Shown: positions 8,809 through 16,186 of the stretch, in pieces | How the letters are laid out: each line of letters begins with the position of its first letter | Numbering within the stretch: position 1 is the first letter of the stretch | Origin: Rhizobium sp. SL86 | Lineage (GTDB): Bacteria; Pseudomonadota; Alphaproteobacteria; Rhizobiales; Rhizobiaceae | Length of the DNA: 64,000 nucleotides | Reading direction: 5' to 3' | Assembly (NCBI RefSeq): GCF_026672545.1 | Contig: NZ_JAPPRJ010000001.1 | Location: 2,419,501-2,483,500 of the forward strand | Notes under the pieces: model-generated | Told to the model about the DNA's origin: nothing | Seen by the model: the letters and a program-made list of their open reading frames with translations, nothing else | Databases searched by the model: none | Made by a program: the position numbers and the translations under genes

Positions 8809-9660
8809 ATGTTTTCCAGTCTCCGCGTCCTTCTCCTGTCCTCCGCGCTGATGGCGCTGTCGCTCTCGCCGGCCTTTGCCGGCCATGCTAAATTTCTGGT
8901 CGATGCCGATAGCGGCGTGGTGCTGGAATCGGACAATGCCGAAGAGCTGAACTATCCGGCCTCGCTGACGAAGATGATGACGCTCTACATGACCTTCGAG
9001 GCGCTGCATGACGGCCGCCTGACCTGGGACACAAGGCTGCCGATCTCGGAAAACGCCAATAGCAAGGAGCCGTTCAAGTTTGCGATTGGCGCCGGCAATA
9101 CGATCAGCGTCACCGAGGCGGTGACCGGCATGATCGTGCTCTCCACCAATGATGCGGCCGTCGCCGTTGCCGAAAAGCTCGGCGGTTCCGAGGAAAAGTT
9201 CGGCGAGATGATGACGGCAAAGGCCCGCCAGCTCGGCATGGCGCAGACGGTGTTCCGCAACCCGGCCGGCCTGCCGGACCCCGCGCAGGTGACCACGGCG
9301 AAGGATCTCGCCAAACTCGGGCTTGCGCTGATGCGCGACTATCCGGAAGAGTTCAAGCTGTTCTCGCAGAAGCGCATGGTGTTTCGCGGCATGAAGCTGC
9401 GCGGCCATAACGGCGTGCTCAACACCTATCCGGGCGCCACGGGCCTGAAGACCGGCTTTACCAATGCCTCCGGCTACAATCTCGTGACCAGCGTGGACCG
9501 CGACGGCCACCGGCTGATCGGCGTCGTGATGGGCGGCAAGACGGCGCAGGAACGCGACGAGGAGATGAAGGCGATGCTGGATAAGCACCTGCCGCAGATG
9601 AAGGCCGTGGTTGCGCCAAAGCCGGTGACGAAAGCCGCGATGGTGGCGGCAAAACCCTGA
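8809..9660 (+). CDS. D-alanyl-D-alanine carboxypeptidase (penicillin-binding protein)
   Basis: A 283-residue S11-type serine peptidase that trims the terminal D-Ala of peptidoglycan pentapeptides in the periplasm. ATG 8809 gives a clear signal peptide ending SPAFAG. All three catalytic motifs are present: SLTK (52-55), STN (112-114) and KTG (214-216). The protein ends soon after the catalytic domain and lacks the PBP5 C-terminal beta-domain and amphipathic anchor, so it may be soluble in the periplasm. The tail is Ala/Lys/Pro-rich. It follows the rpmE terminator and has its own transcription. Confidence 0.92.
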   Translation: MFSSLRVLLLSSALMALSLSPAFAGHAKFLVDADSGVVLESDNAEELNYPASLTKMMTLYMTFEALHDGRLTWDTRLPISENANSKEPFKFAIGAGNTISVTEAVTGMIVLSTNDAAVAVAEKLGGSEEKFGEMMTAKARQLGMAQTVFRNPAGLPDPAQVTTAKDLAKLGLALMRDYPEEFKLFSQKRMVFRGMKLRGHNGVLNTYPGATGLKTGFTNASGYNLVTSVDRDGHRLIGVVMGGKTAQERDEEMKAMLDKHLPQMKAVVAPKPVTKAAMVAAKP

Positions 9661-9792
9661 CAGAGCCTATCGGGGGAGGCGGGCCGACCGGTGGTGAACA
9701 CCGCTGCCGCTTGCCTCTCGCGTTCCATCTGCTACAGCCCAGGACAGATGGCCCCCATCCCGATTTCAAAAGATTTTCGACAGGAGAGACCG

Positions 9793-10023
9793 ATGAGCGA
9801 ACCGACCGTCGCCGAGGCGACAGACCGTATCTACCAGTCGCTGCAGAACGACAACGTGGACATCGACCTGCACATCGCCACGCTGAAGGCAGCGCTCGCC
9901 AAAGCCGGCCAGAAGCAAGCCGTGTTCGATCCCTCCCGCCTCGTGCAGAACAACCGCGCCGGCCGCAAGCTGATGCAGGCCTATTTTCGCCAGCGTGGGG
10001 TGATGGTGGTGTTTGCGGGGTGA
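9793..10023 (+). CDS. Small conserved hypothetical protein
   Basis: A 76-residue soluble protein from ATG 9793, preceded by AGGAGAG. It contains predicted helices (TVAEATDRIYQSLQND, LHIATLKAALAKAGQ) and a basic stretch (RLVQNNRAGRKLMQAYFRQRG). The helical, basic make-up suggests a nucleic-acid or protein-binding role, but no family function is known to me. Codon use is like that of its neighbours. Confidence 0.65.
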   Translation: MSEPTVAEATDRIYQSLQNDNVDIDLHIATLKAALAKAGQKQAVFDPSRLVQNNRAGRKLMQAYFRQRGVMVVFAG

Positions 10024-10085
10024 TGGGGGCGGCGGCTGGTGTTGCGTGATGGTGAGAGGCGGATTGGCGCCATGTGTGAACGTTC

Positions 10086-10286
10086 CTACTTACACATCTG
10101 GTAAATGACCAGGGCGGCGAATAACATCGCCATGGCTGCAAACGCCCTCTCGGCCCGCCGACGCCAGCGCGACTTGGCGGCCGCGCCATCGAAAAAGCCG
10201 CTTATTAGTTGACCGAGGAAATTCAGCAACTCACTCATAACCGTCGACCTATCAAGATCATCGAAACGCGCCATCATGGCAATCAT
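10086..10286 (-). CDS. Possible small membrane protein
   Basis: A frame of up to 66 residues ending in AMLFAALVIYQMCK, a single C-terminal membrane helix preceded by a very basic stretch (KSRWRRRAERAF). The start is uncertain: codon 1 has GAAGGG upstream, and an internal ATG at 10238 (MSELLNFLGQ) would give 50 residues. The positive-inside pattern fits a real tail-anchored peptide. The function is unknown. Confidence 0.45.
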   Translation of the reverse strand: MIAMMARFDDLDRSTVMSELLNFLGQLISGFFDGAAAKSRWRRRAERAFAAMAMLFAALVIYQMCK

Positions 10287-10419
10287 CGCCCTTCTATCCA
10301 GTCAAGATGACCGACATGGGCCGATAGCCTCATGGCGCTGATGCGCCATTAGCGGTCATTGCCCAAAACTCGCGGACGACCTAGCTTGTCTCCATCAGAA
10401 CGGGCGAAGCAGGGCTTCA

Positions 10420-10881
10420 ATGTTGCCTTCACTATTCGAGTCATACCAGGCTGGTCTGCATAAGCGGCGCGTTGCGGCCGTTTGGCGCGGGCATGGTTCT
10501 ACTGTTTTCTTGGAGATAGGAGAATTATTTCCTAGCCATAGGAATGACGGTTCTGATGGAAAGCCATATGGTGAATATACAATTATGATCGAATGGAGTT
10601 GGCGGATAGAAACAGAGCAGGCAATTCTAGCAGGTAGTTGGAGCGACGAAGCAAAATGGGAAAGCGCTTTTAACTCCCTCGTCGGACTTCGCGTTGAGGA
10701 TGTGAAAATCGTTGGCCGTCTGCCGGAATTACTGATTGAGCTTGAAGGCGGGCGATATGTCTCATCCTTCATGACCTGTGACGGCCAACCTGCATGGACC
10801 CTATTCAAGCGCTCTGAAGACGGGAAGAAGCTATCCTACCTATCAGTCAGCGAAGGACGAGTGGTTGAGACATTCGACTGA
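10420..10881 (+). CDS. Hypothetical protein in low-GC island
   Basis: A 153-residue soluble protein. Its base composition is clearly lower in GC than the flanks. It is acidic with many aromatic residues (MIEWSWRIE, GSWSDEAKW, AWTLFKRS). The layout of alternating strands is of a type often seen in small immunity or polymorphic-toxin accessory proteins (DUF6188-like), but I cannot confirm a family. The start is chosen as the first ATG; no strong ribosome site is seen. It has no toxin neighbour, so if it is an immunity gene it is an orphan. Confidence 0.55.
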   Translation: MLPSLFESYQAGLHKRRVAAVWRGHGSTVFLEIGELFPSHRNDGSDGKPYGEYTIMIEWSWRIETEQAILAGSWSDEAKWESAFNSLVGLRVEDVKIVGRLPELLIELEGGRYVSSFMTCDGQPAWTLFKRSEDGKKLSYLSVSEGRVVETFD

Positions 10882-10984
10882 AGGTCGGCGCCGAGAAACG
10901 ACTTCGCCCGGATGGCGATAATAGCAGTTATAAAAACGTGTAATCTCGTGTCATCTTCCGCCGTAATTGTTGAGGACGAAAACG

Positions 10985-11388
10985 ATGGCCGCGGCATGGC
11001 GTCCGATTGCCGACAAAGAAGAGCAGATCATCAAGTTGCTTTTGTCACAGGGATTCCCCGGCAATGCCAATAAAGCGATGCATGAAAGTGCAGTGTTGAA
11101 GATGAAAACGGTGGGAGCTTCTTCGTTGGTTCGCCAGCCCCGTCGCTTGACGTAAGTCAGCCCGTAGAAAATCGTACTATAGAGTGGACGGCCGAATGCG
11201 GTTATCAGGAGGCCGACCAGCGCAACAAACTTCGCCTTTTAACCATTGCAACTATCCCCGGCAAATGGCCAGGCAGCGTCTCACAAATTTACTACTTTGG
11301 CTTGCGGAGATCCGAAATAATCCGTGACGGGCATATGGCGAACATCGGCAGCCTTACCGCTGTCGCCTCTCGCTGTGATGCAGTCTGA
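10985..11388 (+). pseudogene. Probable frameshifted gene, DUF6984-like
   Basis: Two overlapping frames join into one plausible protein. The first, from ATG 10985, reads MAAAWRPIADKEEQIIKLLL then SQGFPGNANKA and closes at 11155. The second frame is open from 11086 to TGA 11386-11388 and reads VEDENGGSFFVGSPAPSLD, then EWTAECGYQEADQRNKLRLL and beyond. The RP(L/I)-x-x-E-E start and FPG segment followed by a DENG segment recall DUF6984 proteins. A -1 type shift between about 11086 and 11150 would restore continuity. The last ~25 residues look degenerate. A sequencing error, or two unrelated frames, are alternatives. Confidence 0.35.
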
Positions 11389-11416
11389 CGCGCCTCCCCC
11401 ATCCCCACGCACAAAA

Positions 11417-11437
11417 AAGCGGGCACCCGGCCCGCTT
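11417..11437 (-). terminator. Terminator of rcdA
   Basis: AAGCGGGC (11417-11424) pairs with GCCCGCTT (11430-11437). On the minus strand it is followed by a T run (complement of the A tract at 11413-11418). It lies 28 bases beyond the rcdA stop. Confidence 0.85.
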
Positions 11438-11464
11438 CCCTCATTCCAAAATCATCTGCCCCGC

Positions 11465-11977
11465 TCAGTTCGCGGTAAACGCCGTGCGCAAAAGGTCGAG
11501 CTGGGCGCGGACGCCGTTTTCGTTGTCGGGAACGATGGCTTCCTGCGGGCGGTAGATTTCGCGGTCGAGGATGGCGACGCGGTTCTGCAGGCGCAGCGAC
11601 CGTTCGACGAGGTCACGGAAGGATTCCGGCAGGTCGCCCCAGCCGGGTGCCATGCGGTCAACGTTGAAGCCGTCGAGGCGCACCTTGCTCTTTTCGGAGA
11701 GCACCTGCTCGTAGCTCATCTCGCCATTGTTGACGGCGCGCTGCAGGAGCAGCCAGGAGGCCATCTGCATCAGGCGGGTGGTCAGCCGCATGGATTCGGC
11801 TGCATAAAGCACGGTCGCCTGGCGCGGCAGAACCTTGGAGGCAGCGCGGCCCGGGCCATCCAGATAGGCGGCGGTCTCTTCGACCAGCGACATGCCTTCC
11901 GAATACAGCGCCTTGAACTGCGGCGAGTTAGCGGCGCGGCCGGCGAAACTGACGGTATTCAATACCTGTTCTGACAT
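11465..11977 (-). CDS. rcdA: RcdA, adaptor for regulated CtrA proteolysis (DUF1465)
   Basis: A 170-residue helical protein matching the DUF1465/RcdA family in length and in blocks such as FKALYSEGMSLVEETAAYLDG, VLYAAESMRLTTRLMQMASW, LLLQRAVNNGEMS and LPESFRDLVERSLRLQNRVA. In Caulobacter RcdA binds CpdR-primed ClpXP and helps deliver CtrA for destruction at the G1-S transition. A conserved cell-cycle role is expected here but is inferred. The gene is monocistronic with its own terminator. An exact TTAA-N7-TTAA box about 120 bases upstream suggests CtrA controls the gene whose product helps degrade it. Confidence 0.88.
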   Translation of the reverse strand: MSEQVLNTVSFAGRAANSPQFKALYSEGMSLVEETAAYLDGPGRAASKVLPRQATVLYAAESMRLTTRLMQMASWLLLQRAVNNGEMSYEQVLSEKSKVRLDGFNVDRMAPGWGDLPESFRDLVERSLRLQNRVAILDREIYRPQEAIVPDNENGVRAQLDLLRTAFTAN

Positions 11978-12097
11978 CGAGATTATCCTGCTAACGCATC
12001 CACTTGATCAGGCAATGAAGGAGGGCAGAAAAAGTTCCGCGTTCCTTCGTTCATGCTCGGAGGATGATACCAGTAGCCGAAATCCGCAAGCCAATTC

Positions 12098-12112
12098 TTA
12101 AGGAAAGGTTAA
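12098..12112. promoter_or_regulatory. CtrA-type box upstream of rcdA
   Basis: TTAA (12098-12101), seven bases, TTAA (12109-12112): an exact full site for the cell-cycle regulator CtrA, 121-135 bases ahead of the rcdA start. Confidence 0.6.
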
Positions 12113-12162
12113 TTCCCACAGTTTACATGGGGCTGGAACACGCAAATGTGCGGGTAAAAAGA

Positions 12163-12182
12163 AGAGCCGCGAAAGCGGCTCT
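12163..12182 (-). terminator. Terminator at the end of the zapA-to-DUF1192 minus-strand series
   Basis: AGAGCCGC (12163-12170), loop GAAA, GCGGCTCT (12175-12182), followed on the minus strand by TC and a run of five T. It lies 27 bases after the possible small gene at 12209-12349. Confidence 0.85.
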
Positions 12183-12208
12183 CAAGGTAAAACAGGGAGA
12201 AATCAGAC

Positions 12209-12349
12209 CTATTCGCCGACTGGAGAAACCGTCTGAGCCCGGGCAAACCAGGCATAATCATCATCTGACAGAATGCTTAATGGGCGGTTAACAAAGAAGA
12301 TCCAAGTATAGTTTCTTCTTGCCAGACGTATTGCTTTGGTCCGTTTCAC
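12209..12349 (-). CDS. Possible 46-residue protein overlapping DUF1192
   Basis: A GTG at 12347-12349 overlaps the DUF1192 stop in the coupling arrangement GTGA. The frame runs to TAG at 12209-12211, just before the terminator. The N-terminal half is basic and hydrophobic (KRTKAIRLARRNYTWIFF). The C-terminal half reads RPLSILSDDDYAWFARAQTV and looks protein-like. Against it: no ATG, short length, and a TTAA-N7-TTAA box inside the frame, which could mean the stretch is promoter DNA. Confidence 0.33.
   Translation of the reverse strand: MKRTKAIRLARRNYTWIFFVNRPLSILSDDDYAWFARAQTVSPVGE
12277..12291. promoter_or_regulatory. Second TTAA-N7-TTAA box near rcdA
   Basis: TTAA (12277-12280), seven bases, TTAA (12288-12291). 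It lies inside the possible small frame on the minus strand and upstream of the 12163-12182 terminator. If active it could drive a short transcript of roughly 100 bases. Confidence 0.4.
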
Positions 12350-12537
12350 CGCTTGAAGATGCTGTCGGCGGCAGCCCTGCCGGCCTGCTTTTGAGCCCGA
12401 TCCGTCCGCAAACGTACGATCTCCTCCTCGAGCAGTCCGATTCGCCTGTCGATCTCCTCGACGGAGAGGGAGGAGAGGTCGCAGCCCACCTCGTGAGCAA
12501 CCGGCTTCTTTGGTCTGTCGTCGTCCAGAAAGCTCAT
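12346..12537 (-). CDS. DUF1192 family protein
   Basis: A 63-residue protein beginning MSFLDDDRPKKP. The conserved core reads LSSLSVEEIDRRIGLLEEEI then VRLRTDRAQKQ, a short coiled coil, and the end (ADSIFK) is typical of DUF1192 members. The family is restricted to alphaproteobacteria and has no established function. The start lies 13 bases after the stop of the phosphoesterase pseudogene, so it is in the same transcript. Confidence 0.85.
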   Translation of the reverse strand: MSFLDDDRPKKPVAHEVGCDLSSLSVEEIDRRIGLLEEEIVRLRTDRAQKQAGRAAADSIFKR

Positions 12538-12550
12538 GGGGCGCCTCTTC

Positions 12551-13376
12551 CTATCGCCAGAATGACGGGATCGCTTCGGCAAGCCGCGGGCCGATGCGCA
12601 AGGGTTCGATCTTCTCCGCCAGTCCCGTCGTGTCGGAAATCTCCACGCCGACGCCGCAGATGGTGGCCGGGCCGGAGGCCGCCTCAAAACGGCCCTTCGG
12701 CATCTTGGAGATGAAGCGGTTCAGCGGTTCTTCCTTGTCCATGCCGAGGGAGGAGTCGTAATCACCGCACATGCCGGCATCCGACATGTAGGCGGTGCCG
12801 CCGTTCAAGATCTGGTGGTCGGCGGTCGGCACATGCGTATGGGTGCCGACGACGAAGCTTGCGCGGCCATCGACGAAATGGCCAAAACACTGTTTTTCGC
12901 TCGTCGCCTCGGCATGGAAATCGAAGATGATGGCGTCGGCCTGTTCCTTCAGCGGGCAGGCATCGAGGATGCTTTCAGCGCTCTTGAAGGGGTCGTCCAG
13001 TTCCGGATGCATGAAAACCCGGCCCATGATGTTGGCGACCAGGATGCGCGCCCCGTTGCGGGCATAAAACAGGCCGGAGCCGCGGCCGGGCGTGCCGGCG
13101 GGATAATTGGCGGGGGCGCAGGAACTGGTCGTGTCGGCCGGCAAAGGCCACCGCATCCTTCTGGTCCCAGACATGGTTGCCGGTGGTCACCACATCGGCG
13201 CCGGCATTGATGGTCTCGAGAAAGATGTCTTCGGTGATGCCGAAGCCGCCGGCGGCGTTTTCGCCGTTGACGATGACGAAATCCAGCTTGAGATCCGAAA
13301 TGAGGCCCGGCAGGCGATCCCAGACGGCCGTCCGGCCCGTCTTGCCTACCATGTCGCCGAGAAACAGAAGTCGCAT
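12551..13376 (-). pseudogene. YmdB-like metallophosphoesterase (TIGR00282), broken by one extra base
   Basis: The frame from ATG 13374-13376 encodes MRLLFLGDMVGKTGR, VIVNGENAAGG and TTGNHVWDQKDAVAFA, then leaves the family at about 13117. A second frame continues exactly from PANYPAG, through NGARILVANIMGRVF, FHAEATSEKQ and GTHTHVPTAD, to the stop at 12551. The full span is 826 bases, one more than 275 codons. The change maps to a run of five G on the plus strand (13112-13116); removing one restores LRPANYPAG. YmdB-type enzymes are dinuclear-metal phosphodiesterases. It may be a true null allele, phase variation in a homopolymer, or a sequencing error. The flanking genes remain in operon order. 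Confidence 0.85.
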
Positions 13377-13386
13377 ACCTGTCCGA

Positions 13387-13968
13387 TCAAGGGTTGAAGC
13401 GTCTCAGCCCGCTTTCGGTCAAGATCGCATGCAGCCGGACGTCGTGTTGTTCTACCGGAACTGATGCCACCTCCTGGCAATCAAAGGCAATGCCGATCAG
13501 CTCCGGAAAGAGGCCTTTTTTGTTGAGACGGTCAATGGCGCGGTCATAATAACCGCCGCCATAACCGATCCGTTGTCCTTGCGCATCGAAGGCGGAGAGG
13601 GGAACCAGCATCAGGTCCGGGTCGAGTTCTTCCGCTTCCGGGCCGGGACCGAAGGTGCCAAAACCCATCGGCACGAGGTCTGCGCCCGGCACGAGTTCGC
13701 GGAAGATGATGGTCTGCTTGTCGACAATCACCGGCAGGCAGAGCCGGGCGCCGCGCCGTTTCAGGTCTGCCATCAGCGGGCGAATGTCGGCCTCCGAGCG
13801 GATCGGCGAAAAACCCGACACGATGGTGCCGGGCTCGATTGCCAGGCTCGCGCTGCCATGGTCGCACAGTTCGAGGCTCTTTTCGATGCGCAGGTCTGCG
13901 GCGATCCGGTCGCGTTCGGCGAGCCGTTCGGAGCGGAGGCGGCTCTTTTCGAGCACCACCTCGCTCAT
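13387..13968 (-). CDS. ygfA: 5-formyltetrahydrofolate cyclo-ligase
   Basis: A 193-residue enzyme that converts 5-formyl-THF to 5,10-methenyl-THF with ATP, salvaging folate. The hallmark RIGYGGGYYDRAI is present, along with VSGFSPIRSEADIRPL and LMLVPLSAFD. Its ATG overlaps the stop of the upstream CNNM-like gene by 4 bases (ATGA), indicating translational coupling. As in enterobacteria, where 6S RNA sits between zapA and ygfA, the 6S gene here is also between zapA and this gene, but with one membrane-protein gene interposed. Confidence 0.92.
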   Translation of the reverse strand: MSEVVLEKSRLRSERLAERDRIAADLRIEKSLELCDHGSASLAIEPGTIVSGFSPIRSEADIRPLMADLKRRGARLCLPVIVDKQTIIFRELVPGADLVPMGFGTFGPGPEAEELDPDLMLVPLSAFDAQGQRIGYGGGYYDRAIDRLNKKGLFPELIGIAFDCQEVASVPVEQHDVRLHAILTESGLRRFNP

Positions 13969-15275
13969 GCCGGCTCCGGCATCTTCTGCACGAGAAGCTT
14001 GTCGATGCGCCGGCCGTCAAGGTCGATCACTTCGAAGGACCAGCCGTTCCAGGTAAACCGCTCGCCAAGCTCGGGCAGGCGTTTCAACTCGTCGAGAACG
14101 AAACCGGCCACCGTCTCGTAGTCGGGGTCGTCCTTCATGTTAAAGCCCATCTGGTGGGCAAATTCATCGACCGGCATCCAGCCGGCGACGAGGAAGGAGC
14201 CGTCCTCGCGCTGCATCAGCGCCGGTTCCTCGACCTCATCCTCCTGGAAAACGCCGGTGATGGCTTCCAGAATGTCGCCCGAGGTGATGATGCCTTCGAA
14301 ATGGCCGTATTCGTCATAGACCAGCACCATCTGGGCCGGCGCGCGGCGCAGGGCCTGGATCACGTCGATCGCACCGGTCAGGTCGGAAACCACCGGCGCT
14401 TCGCGCATGTGCTGGCGCACATCGAGTGCCTCACCGCGGCTGATCGCCTCGTAGGCGTCCTTGACGAACAGCACGCCGAGGATCTCGTCGGAGGCGCCGT
14501 TGCGCACCGGCAGGCGCGAACGTTGCGTCTTTCTGAGCTGCTCGCGGATTTCCTGCGCATCGTCCTCGATATCGATCACCTCGACATCGCGGCGCGGCGT
14601 CATCAGGCCACGGGCGGCGCGGTCGGCGAGGCGCATCACGCCGGAAATCATCGCCGATTCCTCGGTCTCGATGACGCCGGCGCTCTGGGCTTCGGCCAGC
14701 ACGTTGCGGATTTCCTGGTCGGTCATGCGCTCGTCCGTCTCCCCCTTCTGGCCAAGCAGGGCAAGGACGGCACTTCCCGAGGCATTCAGCAGCCAGACGA
14801 GCGGCAAAGCCAGCTTCGACAGCAGCACCATGGCCGGCGCAACCCGCGCGGCGATCGCTTCGGGCGCGCGCAGCGCAATCTGCTTCGGCACCAGTTCGCC
14901 GATGATGAGCGACAGATAGGTGATGGCGACGACGACGGAACCGACGCCGAGACCATCAGCAACGCCATCGGAGAGACCCTGCAGCTCCAGCCAGTCGGCC
15001 AGCCGTGCGCCGAGCGTGGCGCCGGAAAAGGCGCCGGACAGGACGCCGACCAGGGTGATGCCGATCTGCACGGTGGAGAGGAAACGGCCGGGATCTTCCG
15101 CCAGCCGCATGGCAAGGGCCGCACCCTTGTTGCCGTCATCGGCAAGGATCTTCAGGCGAACGGGTCTTGCCGAGACCACGGCCAGCTCGGACATGGCGAG
15201 GACGCCGTTCAGGAAGGTGAGAAGGACGACGATGAGAATTTCGGTTATCAAAACGCGCTCATTGGGTATCGCCAA
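13965..15275 (-). CDS. CNNM/CorC-type membrane protein with CBS domains (hemolysin family)
   Basis: A 436-residue protein. The N-terminal DUF21 membrane domain has about four helices (EILIVVLLTFLNGVLAMSE, STVQIGITLVGVLSGAFSG). Two CBS domains follow (LMTPRRDVEVIDIEDD, MVLVYDEYGHFEGIITSGDI), then a C-terminal CorC_HlyC domain (SFLVAGWMPVDEF, VAGFVLDELKRLPELGE). Relatives export or regulate Mg2+ or Co2+; the name 'hemolysin' is historical. It precedes ygfA in the same transcript with overlapping stop and start. Confidence 0.9.
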   Translation of the reverse strand: MAIPNERVLITEILIVVLLTFLNGVLAMSELAVVSARPVRLKILADDGNKGAALAMRLAEDPGRFLSTVQIGITLVGVLSGAFSGATLGARLADWLELQGLSDGVADGLGVGSVVVAITYLSLIIGELVPKQIALRAPEAIAARVAPAMVLLSKLALPLVWLLNASGSAVLALLGQKGETDERMTDQEIRNVLAEAQSAGVIETEESAMISGVMRLADRAARGLMTPRRDVEVIDIEDDAQEIREQLRKTQRSRLPVRNGASDEILGVLFVKDAYEAISRGEALDVRQHMREAPVVSDLTGAIDVIQALRRAPAQMVLVYDEYGHFEGIITSGDILEAITGVFQEDEVEEPALMQREDGSFLVAGWMPVDEFAHQMGFNMKDDPDYETVAGFVLDELKRLPELGERFTWNGWSFEVIDLDGRRIDKLLVQKMPEPA

Positions 15276-15493
15276 GGATCATACCGCGAAATGATGCGGC
15301 CTGTATCCCGGATCGGCACGATGAACCGGCCAATCCTGCCGCGTCGACTGCAGGTTCTATGATCGATGACCTTGCAGGGCAGCTGGCGTGCCCGAATAAT
15401 AGGGGCACCAACCGTCATTTGCAATCAGCCAGACCCGCGAAAGCGCAGGGCAGGGGATTTGCCTTGCTTTTTGTGAGGCGATGACCCTGACCC

Positions 15494-15553
15494 GGCGGTT
15501 GCAGCCGCCTTGCGTGAATGCCGTGCCGGACCTTCGTCCGAGAGCCCTGGCAT
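15494..15553. other. Folded element beside 6S RNA, unassigned
   Basis: Several perfect short stems lie together in the gap between the CNNM gene and 6S RNA. GGCGG (15494-15498) pairs with CCGCC (15505-15509). CGGAC (15527-15531) pairs with GTCCG (15536-15540) across a 4-base loop. ATGCC (15518-15522) pairs with GGCAT (15549-15553), enclosing the second. On the minus strand the middle loop is GAAG. No reading frame explains it. It could be a separate small RNA or a leader of the downstream minus-strand genes. Confidence 0.4.
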
Positions 15554-15599
15554 CCGAGAGACCCTGTCGCCGATTGGGAAGGGTGCGATCCACGACGAC

Positions 15600-15740
15600 C
15601 GATGGAGATTTACGATCCTGGGTGCCTACAAACGTAGGTGGGCGCCATATGTCCAAGCCCACGGGCCTGGTCAGGGACAGCTCCCTTTGGATCGAGTATG
15701 GCCCCAGGGATTGTGGTTCCTGTCGGGAAGCGCAGACCGC
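15600..15740 (-). ncRNA. ssrS: 6S RNA (approximate ends)
   Basis: The location directly downstream of zapA and ahead of ygfA is the classic one for 6S RNA, the open-promoter mimic that binds sigma70 RNA polymerase. On the minus strand a TATATT -10-like box (15747-15752) precedes the proposed 5' end. A closing stem is formed by ATCCCTGGGG (complement of 15702-15711) and CACCCAGGAT (complement of 15615-15624). The 3' part contains GGCGCCCACCTAC, which I recall from rhizobial 6S genes, followed by a small hairpin (15625-15638). The interior is largely unpaired, as expected of the 6S bubble. The ends are uncertain by about 20 bases. Confidence 0.7.
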
Positions 15741-15786
15741 AAAATCAATATAGGGGATGATGATGGGGTCCGCCAGAGGGGGCGGA

Positions 15787-16164
15787 TCAATTCACCGGTG
15801 TTTGCGGACGCGCGTTCAGCTTGGCGGTAATGCCGTTCAGCCGGGTGGCGAGTTCACTCAGCACGTCGACCACCGCCGCCTCGCTTTTCTGCCTGGCCTC
15901 CGCGGCCCCCTCACGCACGGTGCGCAGTGCCTCCACCTCACGTTCGAGGTTTGCCAGCCGACGATTGGTCTCGGCCAGCTCGTCCATCACCATGATGCCG
16001 GCCATCACCGTAACGCGCAGGTCGCCGATCTCGCCGAACTGTGTCTTCAGGTGACCGACATAACGGTCGAAACGTTGGGCGAGCTCTTCCAGATGGCCTT
16101 CCTGGCCTTCCTCGCAGGCCATGCGATAGGCCTTGCCATCGATCGTTACGGTCACTTGCGCCAT
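15787..16164 (-). CDS. zapA: Cell division protein ZapA
   Basis: A 125-residue protein with the ZapA N-terminal strand pattern (MAQVTVTIDGKAYRMACEEG), a globular helix (EELAQRFDRYVGHLKT) and a C-terminal coiled coil (TNRRLANLEREVEALRT). ZapA dimers crosslink FtsZ protofilaments at the division ring. The C-terminal extension after about residue 100 is typical of alphaproteobacteria. The DUF4164 gene lies 22 bases upstream in the same orientation, and 6S RNA lies just downstream. Confidence 0.88.
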   Translation of the reverse strand: MAQVTVTIDGKAYRMACEEGQEGHLEELAQRFDRYVGHLKTQFGEIGDLRVTVMAGIMVMDELAETNRRLANLEREVEALRTVREGAAEARQKSEAAVVDVLSELATRLNGITAKLNARPQTPVN

Positions 16165-16186
16165 GGGGCTGTTGATCCCTTTAGGA

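Noticed and set aside
12064-12291. Plus-strand frame of 75 codons
   Set aside because: It spans the terminator hairpin and both CtrA-type boxes, has no ribosome site and a composition unlike protein.
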